This document shows positions 49,711-60,644 of a DNA stretch of 64,000 nt, one piece after another (the first letter of the stretch is position 1; each line of letters starts with the position of its first letter). The position numbers and the translations under genes were made by a program. The stretch lies in contig OY986439.1 of assembly GCA_963920525.1 (NCBI GenBank), forward strand, positions 215,315,000 through 215,378,999. The letters run 5' to 3'. Below the pieces are notes generated by a model, which had not been told where the DNA came from, searched no databases, and saw only the letters and a program-made list of their open reading frames with translations. This stretch comes from Dichetophora obliterata (Eukaryota; Arthropoda; Insecta; Diptera; Sciomyzidae).

Positions 49711-49897
49711 TTAGATATTATGATCATTTGTAAATGCAACAAATGTATTCGTGCAATATACATTTGTTCTTGTAGGAATACGAATAAAATATTCGTAATA
49801 TGTACTAATATTCGTCGATTCTACGAATCCTATTCGTAGCCGAAAACTATGGACGCAGTTATTAGTAATATTTACACACAAATATTTTTTAGTGTAT

Positions 49898-50640
49898 AAA
49901 TGAATATTTTACAGCTATGGTTGTTAGAGCTAAATAAGTCATGTTTTCTCATTTTATTTAAGTCGCCATGTTTAGCAAGTAAGTAAGTAGATAATTTTAT
50001 TGACTTATTTCATTCAAGTTACAAAGAGAAGATGACATATGTTTCAAATTAGTAAAATAAAATTTAGAACTGTTACTGTACTATTTTAACATACACTTCA
50101 GAATAAACTGCAACAAGCTTAAACAACAAGGTGAAAATGAAAATGTACCTTTAAGTTGGAATATAAAATGTGCTTGCTCCCGGTACTTAAATTTTTACTG
50201 CGAGAAATTACATCGCTATATTAAAAATACAGAAAAAATGGCCTTAAAACTCAACAAATATATTTAAACATTACAAAAATGAAAATAAAATTAATAAAAA
50301 TAGGATAAGGTACATTTTATGGAAGGATTTTAACAATATTGACAAATGTTATAAATTTTTTTTATAAGTCACAAGTTATATACCTATAATTTTATTATCA
50401 AATTATCAACCTCTATGAGTGCCAGGAGTCGAAACAACATAAAAATCGGGTAAAAGTGGTCCACTAAAACCACCACTGTAGAAACGTTTTCATTTATAAA
50501 ACTAATTATAGAAAGAAAATTAATGTTTGTCCAATTGAAATTTTTTTTTTAATCGATTGATGACTAATCATAATCATTAGTAATTCGATTATTTTTTAAA
50601 AAAGTTGAAATAATTGATTAAATACGATACCTTTCTGTTT
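49898..50640. other. AT-rich noncoding stretch
   Basis: Nothing recognised up to the palindrome at 50641. Repeats such as GTAATCG and ACTAATCATAAT from about 50555 may be the degenerate outer part of that palindrome. Confidence 0.4.
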
Positions 50641-50912
50641 GTAATCGTAATCTAATAATTACGACTACAAATAATCAAAAAATAATTACGCTTACTTCAG
50701 ATTACGAAAATAATCAAAAAGAATAAAAAGTAATCAAGAAAAAATAATCCGACTGCTTTTAGAATTTTTTTTTATTCTTTTTGATTATTTAAATATTTTC
50801 TAAAAGTAGTCAGATTATTTTTTCTTGATTACTTTTGATCCTTTTTGAGTATTTTCGTAATTTGAAGTAATCGTATTTATTTTTTGATTATTTGTAATCG
50901 TAATCAATTACT
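50641..50912. repeat. Long imperfect hairpin (inverted repeat with ~120-bp arms)
   Basis: The left arm (about 50641-50764) and right arm (about 50797-50912) are reverse complements over some 115-120 bp at roughly 85-90 percent. Shared phrases include TTTTTTCTTGATTACTTTT, GATTATTTGTAATCGTAAT and the GACT.CTTTTAGAA turn. The loop is about 30 bp. It may be a foldback MITE. If transcribed it would make a long double-stranded hairpin. Confidence 0.85.
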
Positions 50913-51304
50913 AATCATAAACTTCTCGCTGAAGGATTATGCAATGATAGCTAATATCTCTCTAAGTGAATAATTTTCGTGAAAAGCTAATCTTTTAATA
51001 AACCTATCAAGTTAAATAAAAGCGTATTTACAAAACGGATGTATATTTGCTTCTGTGCACACAAATTTATTTGAATATCGCTTGGTATATGACTCATAAT
51101 TCCTATCAATACACAATCTAAGTATCTTACGCTCAAGGGCTTCAAATTCTTTGTCGCCATGTATAGTAACTTTGCGATAAAAAAGTGTAATATCCTACGA
51201 AAACTACAAACGTAATCAATCAAGAAATCCCAGAAAAATTTAACAAATATTTTTAAATTTTGGGTTTTCTAAAATAGGTTTTTTTTTTCACGTCACAATC
51301 AAAT
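50913..51304. other. Noncoding 5' flank of the 51305 gene
   Basis: AT-rich. A pyrimidine-rich run (GGTTTTTTTTTTCACG) ends about 10 bases before the start codon. No TATA box or other site could be assigned. Confidence 0.35.
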
Positions 51305-52087
51305 ATGGAGACGGCATCAATCAACAATAAAATATCCTTTATTCGCGGAGCGGATGATCACATGGATTGCATCGATCCAATCTGTGAAGTCTACAGTGTG
51401 TATTGCGTTGCCTCCAGCTTGGTCGATGAGACCATTTGCCTGGCTAAGAAATTAATTAAAGAGGACTCGCAGGGTTTGTTGCTTTACAAGCGACCCTTAG
51501 AGGACGTTTCGGATGAAATTTCATATGACTCAGATGGAACAGTGGAGGTGTCTTGGGTCAGCATCGAGTTTTTTTCGCTTAGTGAAAGTTTATTGCAAAT
51601 ACAAGAATACATCAACCGTTGGGAACTTTCCCCATTTACCAAATTTGTAGTGGAACCGAAAGGCGAGGCTGTTGAATCGGCTCTAGGTAAGCACTACTAT
51701 GTGGACGCGCTCTTCTCAAAACCAACGCCAAAATGTCCCAATCCACTGGCCGTTGCAGTAGTGCAATTTGCTCTGCATGTGTCTAATATGCTACCGCGTC
51801 ATTACCCCATCATGGTGACCTACCGCTTCGAGGGTTACAAGACCACCTACTATGCGCTAGGCCAGAACTGCCTCTACACCATGACCTTTCAGCGATTCTA
51901 CATAGATACCATATTGCATATGAAGCTATCGTTCTATGCCAAGATCTGTGAATGTGCATATCCAGCAGCAACTGAAGAGCAGACAGCAGCTGTAGAAAAT
52001 CAAACAACTGATCAATCGCAAGGTAATGCAGACAGGGAAGTTGTCGAAGATGAAGAAGAATTGGATCCGGGATATGGCAAATTATAA
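51305..52087 (+). CDS. Intronless 260-aa protein, possibly p31comet/MAD2L1BP-like
   Basis: Single exon from ATG (context AATATGG) to TAA, with clear coding composition. Helix-rich N-terminal part (PICEVYSVYCVASSLVDETI, CLAKKLI), then an alternating hydrophobic core: SLSESLLQIQEYINRW, FTKFVVEPKG, KHYYVDALFSKP, YPIMVTYRFEGYKTTYY. The C-terminal 40 residues are Gln/Thr-rich and acidic (DEEELDPGYG). Length and the order 'helix, helix, LxxIQExI followed by a beta strand' recall the HORMA-like p31comet, the Mad2-binding protein that silences the spindle checkpoint (about 270 aa). That match is from memory, is weak, and could be wrong. There is no signal peptide or membrane segment. AATAAA follows at 52145. 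Confidence 0.85.
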   Translation: METASINNKISFIRGADDHMDCIDPICEVYSVYCVASSLVDETICLAKKLIKEDSQGLLLYKRPLEDVSDEISYDSDGTVEVSWVSIEFFSLSESLLQIQEYINRWELSPFTKFVVEPKGEAVESALGKHYYVDALFSKPTPKCPNPLAVAVVQFALHVSNMLPRHYPIMVTYRFEGYKTTYYALGQNCLYTMTFQRFYIDTILHMKLSFYAKICECAYPAATEEQTAAVENQTTDQSQGNADREVVEDEEELDPGYGKL

Positions 52088-52144
52088 TAATAATTTAAGG
52101 TGCAACGGAACTGCCACCTCGTGTATTTATACTTTCTAGATTAC

Positions 52145-52150
52145 AATAAA
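52145..52150 (+). terminator. Polyadenylation signal AATAAA
   Basis: AATAAA lies 58 bases after the stop codon of the 51305 gene on the same strand, a normal distance for a short fly 3' UTR. Confidence 0.65.
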
Positions 52151-53423
52151 ATATGTAATCCAATGTGTAGCTGTATTTATTGTTACGCTAAGCTTAAAAC
52201 CAGGTAGGCAGTCAAGTCGAATTAAGTCCCCAGCGATGAACTCTGCTTTCATCAGCAACAAGCGCGTGTCACTAACAAGTGGGTAATTTTACGGGTTGCC
52301 GTGGGTATTGAAAAAGCGCAAACGACCGTGCAACATTTCATCAGGTGATTTGCTAAGCGTCAATGGGGTGGGAGGTGCAGAGTTTTGTGTAAGTCAGTGT
52401 AACTGGACGATAAATCATGCTTTGAATGGGTCTCTGCATCAAATTCAATAAATCCACCAAATAGACGCTGAAAGGCCTGCGGGGAATATGACATTCGGTC
52501 GTGCACATAGCAGCAGCATCTAGCTCAATAGACAGTCAAAAAGATAGACGTGCGGGGACAGGTTTGTGTGTGTGCCTGTGCGGAAGAGATTTGATAAATT
52601 CAAACCAACAACTAACTGACATAAATGAACGCACGGTCAGAGAGAACAAAATGCAATGATTACAAATAAATTGCTAGAAAATCGCATGCATTCACCTGAT
52701 TGCAGTCAAAGAAAGAGACGGCAAATGTAAAATGTGACAGCATTGCAAAGCAATTGACAGCGGTGGGTGATTTTTTAATTAATTCCAAAGTGATTTAAAG
52801 CTCTCTCTATCTCTCTTCCTCTCCCCCAAAGGGTTTGTATTCCACGAATTCTTTTGAAATTTTTTACCAAGTTCTTATTAAGTGCTGGCAATGCTTTTAG
52901 ATTTGTTAAGCTTAAGCCGAATGTTTGGAGAGAGTGTCTGTGAAACTGACTTGAAGTGAAGAGCAAAATTTGGTATGATGTAAATCTGGCTGGTGCAGAT
53001 TTGGTTTGGGTGATGTTACTGATGCAATGTTGCAGTGCAATATGGCAACACTTAATCAAGAACTTGAGTGTAAAGCTGTAAGATTTAATTAAGTTAACTG
53101 GCTCTTAAAACACTCAGAACCATACAAAATGTCCACACACAGATAGATTAATTTGTGAAATTATGGGTGAAACAGGTGAGATGTTTCTTATACAGGTATT
53201 TTTCTTTTATTAAAGAATGTTTAAGATGGAAGTAAGGAAAAATAGAGAGTTTACAAAACTGGTCTATTGATTTTGTCTATAAGTGAAAACAATAAAATGA
53301 TTATGTTAATTTATTGTAAAGCATATATTAACATTAATAAGTAATAATAAATAAAAAAATTAAATTGGCCATTTCAGCCATTGAAAGGACTTTGACCGAG
53401 CTTCTATTAAAGAACTGTGTTGT
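52151..53423. other. Noncoding stretch, GC-richer in its first half
   Basis: 52190-52760 is more GC-rich and gene-flank-like, but no frame or splice pair is convincing on either strand. A CT run (CTCTCTATCTCTCTTCCTCT) lies near 52801. The minus-strand frame 52775-53059 lacks features and is not called. Confidence 0.35.
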
Positions 53424-53584
53424 GTGTTTGCCATTGTCTGCATAGAATGGCCGAACAGAAATATTAATTAAGTTGAAAAAGCATTCTGTCTGAATTGGGG
53501 TTTGAACCGCGGTCCTTTAGCTAAAGTGCCACAAACTCTACCAGTAGGCTGCAGCCTACCACCAGCCTACCACCAATAAGTGGC
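53424..53584 (-). mobile_element. tRNA-derived SINE, copy 2
   Basis: The minus strand shows CAGCCTACTGGTAGAG (box A region) and GCGGTTCAAACCCC (box B). It then runs TCAGACAGAATGCTTTTTC, TTTCTGTTCGGCC and TGCAGACAATGGCAAAC, the body shared with 46508-46684. A short CCTACCACCAG duplication lies at its head (53558-53575). Confidence 0.75.
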
Positions 53585-54309
53585 ACCATAAAATTACTCA
53601 TTTAAAGACTAACAACATCATATATAATTATTACTTGCACCAAATTAAAAAACTGTTGCTGCAAATATTGTTGTTGTTAGTATTAAAATTGTCGTTACAG
53701 AAATAAAAAATATGTCACAAGGCATATATCGCATACCCTCTTCAAAAGAGACACAACTCAAAATTTCCAAATTTTTACTTTTTTGGTAAACTATTCGTAG
53801 TGATCATCTTTATCGGCTGTTTTAATTTTGTACACATATTTTTAGTCTTTAATTAAAAAAAGCGTTTTGTCTCTTTGTTCCGTATGGAATCCCTGAAGAA
53901 AAAAAAAATAGTTTTTTGCTTCTCCTGAATATGTAAAAAATTTGAGTTGTGTCTCTTTTTAAAGAAGTGTGCGTGCGATATGATATTAAGACTACGGGTC
54001 GAAATAATACTTTTGTGGATTGCTCTTATTTATTCAAAAATTGTTTGTTCAACGTACCAAAAAAAGTTCCAAAATAAATTTTGTACAAATTTTGCACAAA
54101 TAATTTTGTCTTAAAATCTTTTTGATCTAATATTGATATTTTCTTTATGAACAAATCAAATTTTGTTAAAATCCATATGAATCCAAGAAATCTATTTTTT
54201 GAGCAATATTATGCTCCTTATATTTTATCGGCTACGATTTAAACTCTCTATTTTAACAAGATTTGGTCTCAATCCCTGAATATGTTGTCATTAAAATAGG
54301 TAAAACTAA
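53585..54309. other. AT-rich noncoding stretch
   Basis: A loose inverted similarity is present: GAGACACAACTCAAAATTT near 53749 against AAATTTGAGTTGTGTCTC near 53938. This suggests one more small foldback element of about 210 bp, with GAGACAC ends. Nothing else was recognised. Confidence 0.4.
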
Positions 54310-55090
54310 GGCCGCGTTCATAGTAAACGCTTTTAGCTTAGCCGAGAGGTTTAGCTGAAAAACGCTTTGTGTATAATCATATGGAAAAAGCTCAAAGTGT
54401 TCATAGTGCCAGCATAAAGCTAGCATAAAGCTTAATTTCAAATGCTTTTCAGCGCTTATAACTCCATCTCGCTTGCTCACACAGAAAAATAATTTTGTTT
54501 TTTTATGCTTTGTTGTAGAGCATTTTTAAAATGCTATTCGGCACATGTTTATCTATTTTGCCTGTTAACAATATTTTCGTTGTTTTTTGTTGCGCTGAAG
54601 TTTTAACCGTTGTTGTGTTGTTGCTGTGTTGTTGTTGCGTTGTGGTCCTTTTGTGGTGCTTTTTAGTTGTATGCACTTGTGTATTCTATTTCGTTTGTTT
54701 ACATAGTTTTCGTTGTTCTTGCTTACTTCTTGGGTACTTTTTGTGCTGAACTTTCCACCGTGGTTATGCTTTGTGTTTTCAAGTTCCTTTGAACTTTTGT
54801 TTGTTATTGGTTTGAACTTTCATTGGTGATCATCGCGATTCTACATACTCATTAAACAAAAACAAATCTTTCATTTACTTTGCAAAACGCAATTGAGAGC
54901 ATTATTTTCTAAAGAGACAAATGAAAACAAAGCATATCTGCCACAAGCATAAAGCGCGCACTATGAACACCAATAAGCTCAATAAGCTACTTTATGCAGC
55001 GTTGAAAAAGCGTTCACTATGATAAAAAAAAGCTTGACAAAGCAGCTTTATGCATCAGCTTCAGCCAAAGCGTCCACTATGAACGCGGCC
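54310..55090. mobile_element. 781-bp Harbinger-like MITE with TAA target duplication
   Basis: The ends GGCCGCGTTCATAGT are exact inverted repeats for 15 bp and go on imperfectly (GACGCTTTGGCTGAAGCTG against AACGCTTTTAGCTTAGCC). TAA flanks both sides (54307-54309 and 55091-55093). Subterminal copies of the TATGAACAC, CACTATGA and AAAGCTTTATGC type repeat inside. The plus-strand frame 54531-54749 in its T-rich middle is not coding. Confidence 0.85.
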
Positions 55091-57549
55091 TAAGCGAATG
55101 TTATAACCTTTCCCAATGGGGGCAATAAAAAACAACAAAAAACATAGTCCTCTTGAACAACGTGGCTGCTGTAGCATACACGAGGAAGAGTAGAATGCGA
55201 GAGTGATACAAGCCCAGAAGGAAATTTGCTGCTTACAATATCAATGCTGTGTTAAGCACTATGAAGCACGAAGCGCTTCAAGTTCTAATACAATATTCCA
55301 TTTCTTTACACAGCCTCAGAAGCAATAAATTTTCGACACACATTGTTTGCGTCAAAGTATCAAATCTAGCGACTTCTTGCATCTGTCAGTGCATGGGGAA
55401 GTTAGCAGGCTTACTATTTTCTCCATGTATTCTCCATGTAACTGTGTGCTGAAAAGTATCAATCCAAGCTTCAATACTATTCCGTTACAAGAGTAGCATG
55501 CACAAAGAAGAGGAAAGAAAATAACTGAATGTTTCTTTTCATATTGCTTCTTTTTTCTATTGCTTCTTTTTTCACATTAAAAGTGTGCGAGAAAGTAGCA
55601 AAATGAATTTTTGTGCCCAGATTCAGCATAAATCGAGTATCAAGCAGTAGATTGATGCACGTACTTCTGTTTTCGTACACAAAAGTAGTGCTACGGAACT
55701 GATGTATGAAATCATGCAAGAGACTACACAGTACTCTTGAAATTTACTTCTGGGAATACTTCAACAGAGCAGTGTGGCACTGTTGTTGTTGTTGTTGTTT
55801 CTAAATTACTCTCTCCTCGAACTGATAGCCTGAACAGAATGAACTTGCCGCCTTCAAAAAACTACGATGAAAGGGTGTTTACGAAAAACATTGCTTACAC
55901 AGAATTTTTAATATATAGAAAATCAATAAAATTGTGAAAGTAACTCATTTGTGCACAATGACAACTACAATTTCCAACCGGCATGCCGCTCTTATTTGCA
56001 CTCCAAGATTGAGATGGAAGACAAATATGAGCAAAAAATAGTATGATTACTGAGAGAAAATTTGCTTTGCTGTATTTGTGCTCACTCGAGCTTTTTCCTG
56101 CACGCAAGTGGTTGATCGAACAAATTGAAATAAGTGCCTTTATTTAAATCAAATGAGAATCGTGGACACTAATGAGTTAAATGCAACTTTATTTGATTGG
56201 ATTAACTGCATGTTTATGTAGAACGGTACGAAGGCTGCACGTGGTGCGAGACACGGTAAGCAATACATTTTTCCATAGCAAAAAATGTTGTTTGTTAGGT
56301 GAAAGATAACTGATTGATTTCATTTACAATGACCTACAAAACGACATTAGGAGTGGTGCCGTATAAGAAAAAGCAATTCTTGCACTAACAAACGTAGAAT
56401 GCTCCAAAATCAATTTAATTGGATTAAATGAAGAACTATTAAATCAATTTAATACTTCTTAGACGATTATCCACTCCAGAAGATGTGAATAAAATCATTT
56501 ACGTAATCGTCTCCGATGAAGTAGATGCACAAATTAACTTTCAAATGGAAGTGAATGCAATAAAGTGAGTGATCTTCCGTGCCAAACCTGACGCTGAAAA
56601 AGGATTTAATTTTCATGCTTATGAGGAATATAAACACAGCGAAATAGCTAATAATAAGAGCCCATTTGAAGATTATTAATATGTCCAACAATACTTTCGA
56701 CTGTAATGTTTTAACCGGTACCAGCTCTGGTGATCGAGTAATAATACCGACATTTAAACTAGGCCCATCGGAAATATACTTTCCATTCAAAATCCAAGGA
56801 TTTCAATTTGCGGTCTCTTTGTAATTTGCCATAAGAGAGTCAGGGGCAGTCATTGCAAAAAGTTTAAATAAATCTGCCAAATCCGAGTTTTCACTCACGC
56901 TCAATTATATGTATGTAGCACTAAGTCGAGCACTAAATAGGTCGATTAGTTTGTTTACAGTAGTGTGGCCTGTTTAGAAAAAGTATGTGGCGAGAAAAAT
57001 TCGTTTAAAAGTTACTCTGGTTAGTGAAAGTTACTCTGGGGCACCTGGTCTTAAGCGCAGTAGAATCTGTATTATAAGCTGGATTGATTTTTTTACATAT
57101 TCTTGTATAGTTGTACAACAACAATCACCTAAAAAAAATTCGATTTTCAAAAAATTGATTACCTAAAACCTACCTTAACACTATATGGGCTTACTAGTTT
57201 TCCACATTAGTGTCTATTAAAGAATTATTCAACATTAATGGCTAATTTCAGTGTTCTAATCAAGAAGCAAGAATAAAAGTTAAGGAAACTTTAACTTTGA
57301 AGATATCATTGAAGAAACTCATGGTGACCAACATTGCTTTATATTTCTAAGCAAAAACAAGTATCTTGTATAAATATTCATTTATTTTAAATCATAATTT
57401 TTATTAGCATTACACTTAAAGGATACAAACTATTGACTCTTTAACCAAGTTATTTCTCCATTTATAAGTTGAACTTATGATAAGAGTGCTGTGTTTTTTT
57501 TTAATTTTTTAAAATTTTTTAGAGTTTGATATATCACTTGGTTATCTGA
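55091..57549. other. Noncoding stretch
   Basis: Several short frames on both strands (such as 55249-55452 and 56467-56790) lack domains and splice partners. The sequence is mid-AT and may hold old transposon remains. A short (TTG)n run lies near 55785. No gene is supported. Confidence 0.35.
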
Positions 57550-57748
57550 GCCGTACTCTGTAATGCAATTCGAAAAGCAAATGCGATTGTAGATACATGA
57601 ATTAAGATTACTAAATGGCAGTAACTTCTACCTTTGCTTTAAAAGGCTTTTTTTGTCTGCATTGAATTCGAACTAAATAAAAATTTGTCAAAAACCATGT
57701 AAATACATGGTGTGATATTGTTTTCGAATCGCATTACAGAGTAAGGCC
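57550..57748. mobile_element. ~199-bp MITE in the 3' flank of the 57772 gene
   Basis: GCCGTACTCTGTAATGCAAT on the left matches the complement of the right end (GCCTTACTCTGTAATGCGAT) in 18 of 20, and both continue TCGAAAA. A small perfect palindrome (ACCATGTAAATACATGGT) sits inside. It lies 23 bp after the stop codon of the minus-strand gene, so its 3' UTR must run through it. Confidence 0.75.
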
Positions 57749-57771
57749 CATGTTTCCTCCAAATCATTTTT

Positions 57772-58302
57772 TTAACAATGCTGTTTCTTTTTCTTCGGTC
57801 CATCATCCGCATTCTGCTCAGCCAAAGATCTTAGTTTCAGTGTTGCACAAATTTTCCTCTTCTGCTTTAGCTTCTTGTCGAATTCCAATTCCTCTATGAG
57901 TATCTTCTTGAACTCGATCAATTCACTGAGCAGCTTGAGCTCTTCCAGACTGCTGCAGAATTTATTGTTGATGGCGCTATTGATTAGTTTTTTGGTGAGA
58001 TTCAATTTTGTCTTGCTTTGATCATCAAAGCTAGCTGCTGGACGATGTAGTTCCTCAAGGTGCTGGAATATCAAGTAGGCCAAGGAGCTGATGACTTTTT
58101 TCTCCTTTTGCTGAGATTTCATTTTGGAAGATGCGTGTTTTTTGTTAAATTTGCTTTTAAAATTTCTTAAGGTCACCTCAGGAGCTTGTTCACAAATGGC
58201 ATTTATGACCTTTCTATTTATCGAATTTGCCGATACGAGAAGTTTTTGTTTTTCACGTTTAAGTATCATTGTGGAGAATGTGCGAATTGAGCTATATCTC
58301 AT
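57772..58302 (-). CDS. Unrecognised lysine-rich 176-aa protein
   Basis: Open frame from ATG at 58302 to stop; a second in-frame ATG is at residue 12 (MILKREKQKL) and may be the true start. Composition is coding-like, with GC at third positions above the flanks (many CTG and GAG codons). The protein is basic and helical: an N-terminal part (SANSINRKVINAICEQAPEV), a basic stretch (KKHASSKMKSQQKEKK), then leucine-rich heptad-like helices (SLEELKLLSELIEFKKILIE) and a terminal PKKKKQH that looks like a nuclear localisation signal. There is no known domain, signal peptide or membrane segment. Function unknown; a nuclear or nucleolar role is only a guess. No clear polyA signal follows because a MITE occupies the 3' flank. 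Confidence 0.65.
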   Translation of the reverse strand: MRYSSIRTFSTMILKREKQKLLVSANSINRKVINAICEQAPEVTLRNFKSKFNKKHASSKMKSQQKEKKVISSLAYLIFQHLEELHRPAASFDDQSKTKLNLTKKLINSAINNKFCSSLEELKLLSELIEFKKILIEELEFDKKLKQKRKICATLKLRSLAEQNADDGPKKKKQHC

Positions 58303-59572
58303 AATGTTTACTTATTTGAGTACTTTGTGTCCTGATGTCATGCTTTGGCTCACACCTTGTAGTATTTGGTGCGTGCTCTAAAAATTTTCTTTACGTTTCA
58401 TAAATTTTAAACTAGTTCTTTGTTTGTTGCTATGGGGAATTTCTTCGATATCTGCTCATGTCGTCAATCTTTGGTGAATTATATCTTTTCTCGATGATGT
58501 TGCGCTTTTAACAGGATTTCTTTGTTCTCACTCAGCTACCTGTTGCGCACTTTGTTGGCTAATTGTCAGCCTTACCTAAGGCACCAAAGTAGAGCGCCAA
58601 TAGCCTATTTGAAGATGTCACAGGTATGTCCTTTTTATGTATTCCTGTCAGACACCGTAGTTAAAGAGCAACAAAAACTTGTTTAGTTCTAGTGAAAGCC
58701 ATAAAGTTTTGTACGTGTAGCCTATCAATTAAGTATTGGCTGTTTATTTTGAAGCAAAATCCAATTTACAGACTTAATGTCTTAACCCCATCATTTGTTG
58801 TATTTACCCTCTGGGATATGGAAAATAAATGACCTTTGCGATATCTATTTTGAGCGCAATTAAAGCTAATTAGTAGATGGTAAGAAATTGTTTTCATGTC
58901 GTGTTTATTGTAACGTAAAAATTTCAAGAATTTTAAGTTTCTAGAAATGCGTTATTTTTCAGTCAATTTGAATAAATAACTACTTCATTACTAGCATAAT
59001 TAGATTGAGGAATATGAAAATTAACACAAGAAGAGGAATATTTTAATAAAAACAATAGAAGATATCTGACAAATGTCGAAAATTTTATGATTTTATTTAT
59101 AAAGAAATAAACCAACACGCAGTTGCAAAATTCAAGAAATTCGTTTGTGGAATTTTTGAAAATTTCAACTGGCGGAAACTTGAATGGTGCGCGTAGTATC
59201 TACACGTATATTTTGGAATAATAAAAAGTGGCAACATAAATGTTCGAATGCACGACGTAAAGTAACTGCTAATTATAGTTTTTTGAAACGTAATTTTTTG
59301 TCAACTACTATTATGAATTTAATAAGGAATGCAAAAAACAAACTCAATACAAAGACTTCAATACATTTTCTCCTCTCTCTCTTTTCTTAGTGCTTGGCTT
59401 GAAAAAATAAATAAGTTCATTTTGAAAAAAAAAATTAAAAGAGATTAAAACAAAACCAAGTAACTTAAAAATTTTTTTTACTAACTTTTAAAATGTACAT
59501 TCTATGAGCTTTTTTTACAAATATACAGCAACTCAAAAAATTGTTCGTTACTTTTTTTTATTTAAAAATTAT
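58303..59572. other. Noncoding stretch
   Basis: Presumed 5' flank of the 57772 gene, then AT-rich DNA. The plus frame 59184-59390 is not supported. Nothing else was recognised. Confidence 0.4.
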
Positions 59573-59708
59573 CAGCCCAATTCTGAATGATTTTTCGCGG
59601 GGAATCGGAGAAGAGAGCTTTCATTTTTAAAATAAAGTTCAAAAACATTTTGCAAATTTTTAGCTCCCTTTTTCGATTTTCCGGGAAAAATAATTCAGAA
59701 TTGGACTG
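59573..59708. mobile_element. 136-bp MITE, CAGCCCAATTCTGAAT family, copy 2
   Basis: It shares its ends and core with 41620-41840 (CAGCCCAATTCTGAATGATT, then CGGGGAATCGG; right end CGATTTTCCGGGAAAAAT). It also shares the CAAAAAC/TTGCAAATT interior. It is about 85 bp shorter through loss of the middle. Flanks TAT and CAT are not a clean duplication. Confidence 0.8.
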
Positions 59709-60402
59709 CATAATTAAAGAAAAAAAAATTAATGAAAAATTTAACATCAGCCTCTTTTTTTTTGGTTTAGTTCATTAACTGCCAAAAAAGTGAGTGCATG
59801 ATGAATTTTTGATTTACTTGATAAAACTGCAAAAGATTTTTCAATAAAACCAGGCTATTTGTTGAGTTGATTGATTTTGTATTAGAAATGCTTACAAAAT
59901 ATACGTATATTTTTCAAGTGAAAATAAATAAAAACAAATAAAAAATTAAAACAAATATAGGATTGATTGTGACCTAGTATGATTTACTACTGTATTTGCA
60001 TATTATTTTAAAACATAAAAAGTTTTTATACTTTTTGTATAATAAGAAAAAAAAAGACAAAATATTTCATTTTTATAGTCTTATTCTTGTGATTGACAAT
60101 TGTAAATTCATTGACAAGCTAGTCTTTTATATGCTACTAGCTGTTATACCCGGTGTTACACGAGAAGTTAAATACATGAATTTAAATATAAACTTCTTGT
60201 TTTAATGTTTCTGAAAATCCCGAATAATGGAAAATATGATGTACACGAGTTACAAACTTTCAGCTTTTAAGTTACAAATCCCTGAATATCTTGAGATATA
60301 ATTAACCCAATATCACGCAAAAGCGCCAATTTCTATTGTTTACCAAAAATCGCTTAAACAGTTGCAAAAATAAATAAAAACAACGTTTGTTTTGAAATTA
60401 AT
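59709..60402. other. AT-rich noncoding stretch
   Basis: Nothing recognised up to the Harbinger element; TAATAATGG-type low complexity only. Confidence 0.4.
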
Positions 60403-60644
60403 CAGGGTTGTTGCGAAAACCAAGTCTGATTTGCCTTTTTGTCGGAATTGCAAACCGTTATTGATTTCAAATGGTGTCATTGAATCTGATTGGTTTTGCT
60501 TCTTTTCGAACATAAACGAAAATGATATTCGAAACAGCTTTACTGACAACAAAATTGTATTTCTTTTGTGTCAAATTATAAAATGTTGAAAGTGTGTCAA
60601 ATTATAAAATGTTGTATTTAAACAATAAAATCTAAAAGGACAAT

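Larger units (their letters stand above)
47734..49897. mobile_element. Old TTCGTA-rich element split by later insertions
   Basis: Segments at 47734-47873, 48817-49040 and 49735-49897 are dense in ATTCGTA/TACGAAT motifs not seen elsewhere. The outer ends are inverted relatives (ATACACTCAAAACATTTATT versus ATACACTAAAAAATATTTGT). A mariner, a 481-bp MITE and a SINE lie between these segments, so the element predates all three. Removing the mariner and MITE leaves about 740 bp, including the SINE. Confidence 0.6.

Noticed and set aside
54531..54749. 72-aa cysteine/valine-rich frame
   Set aside because: It lies wholly inside a MITE and is TTG-repeat-driven.
56467..56790. 107-aa minus-strand frame with a hydrophobic stretch
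   Set aside because: No recognisable domain or splice partner, and composition like the noncoding flanks; it may be an old transposon remnant.
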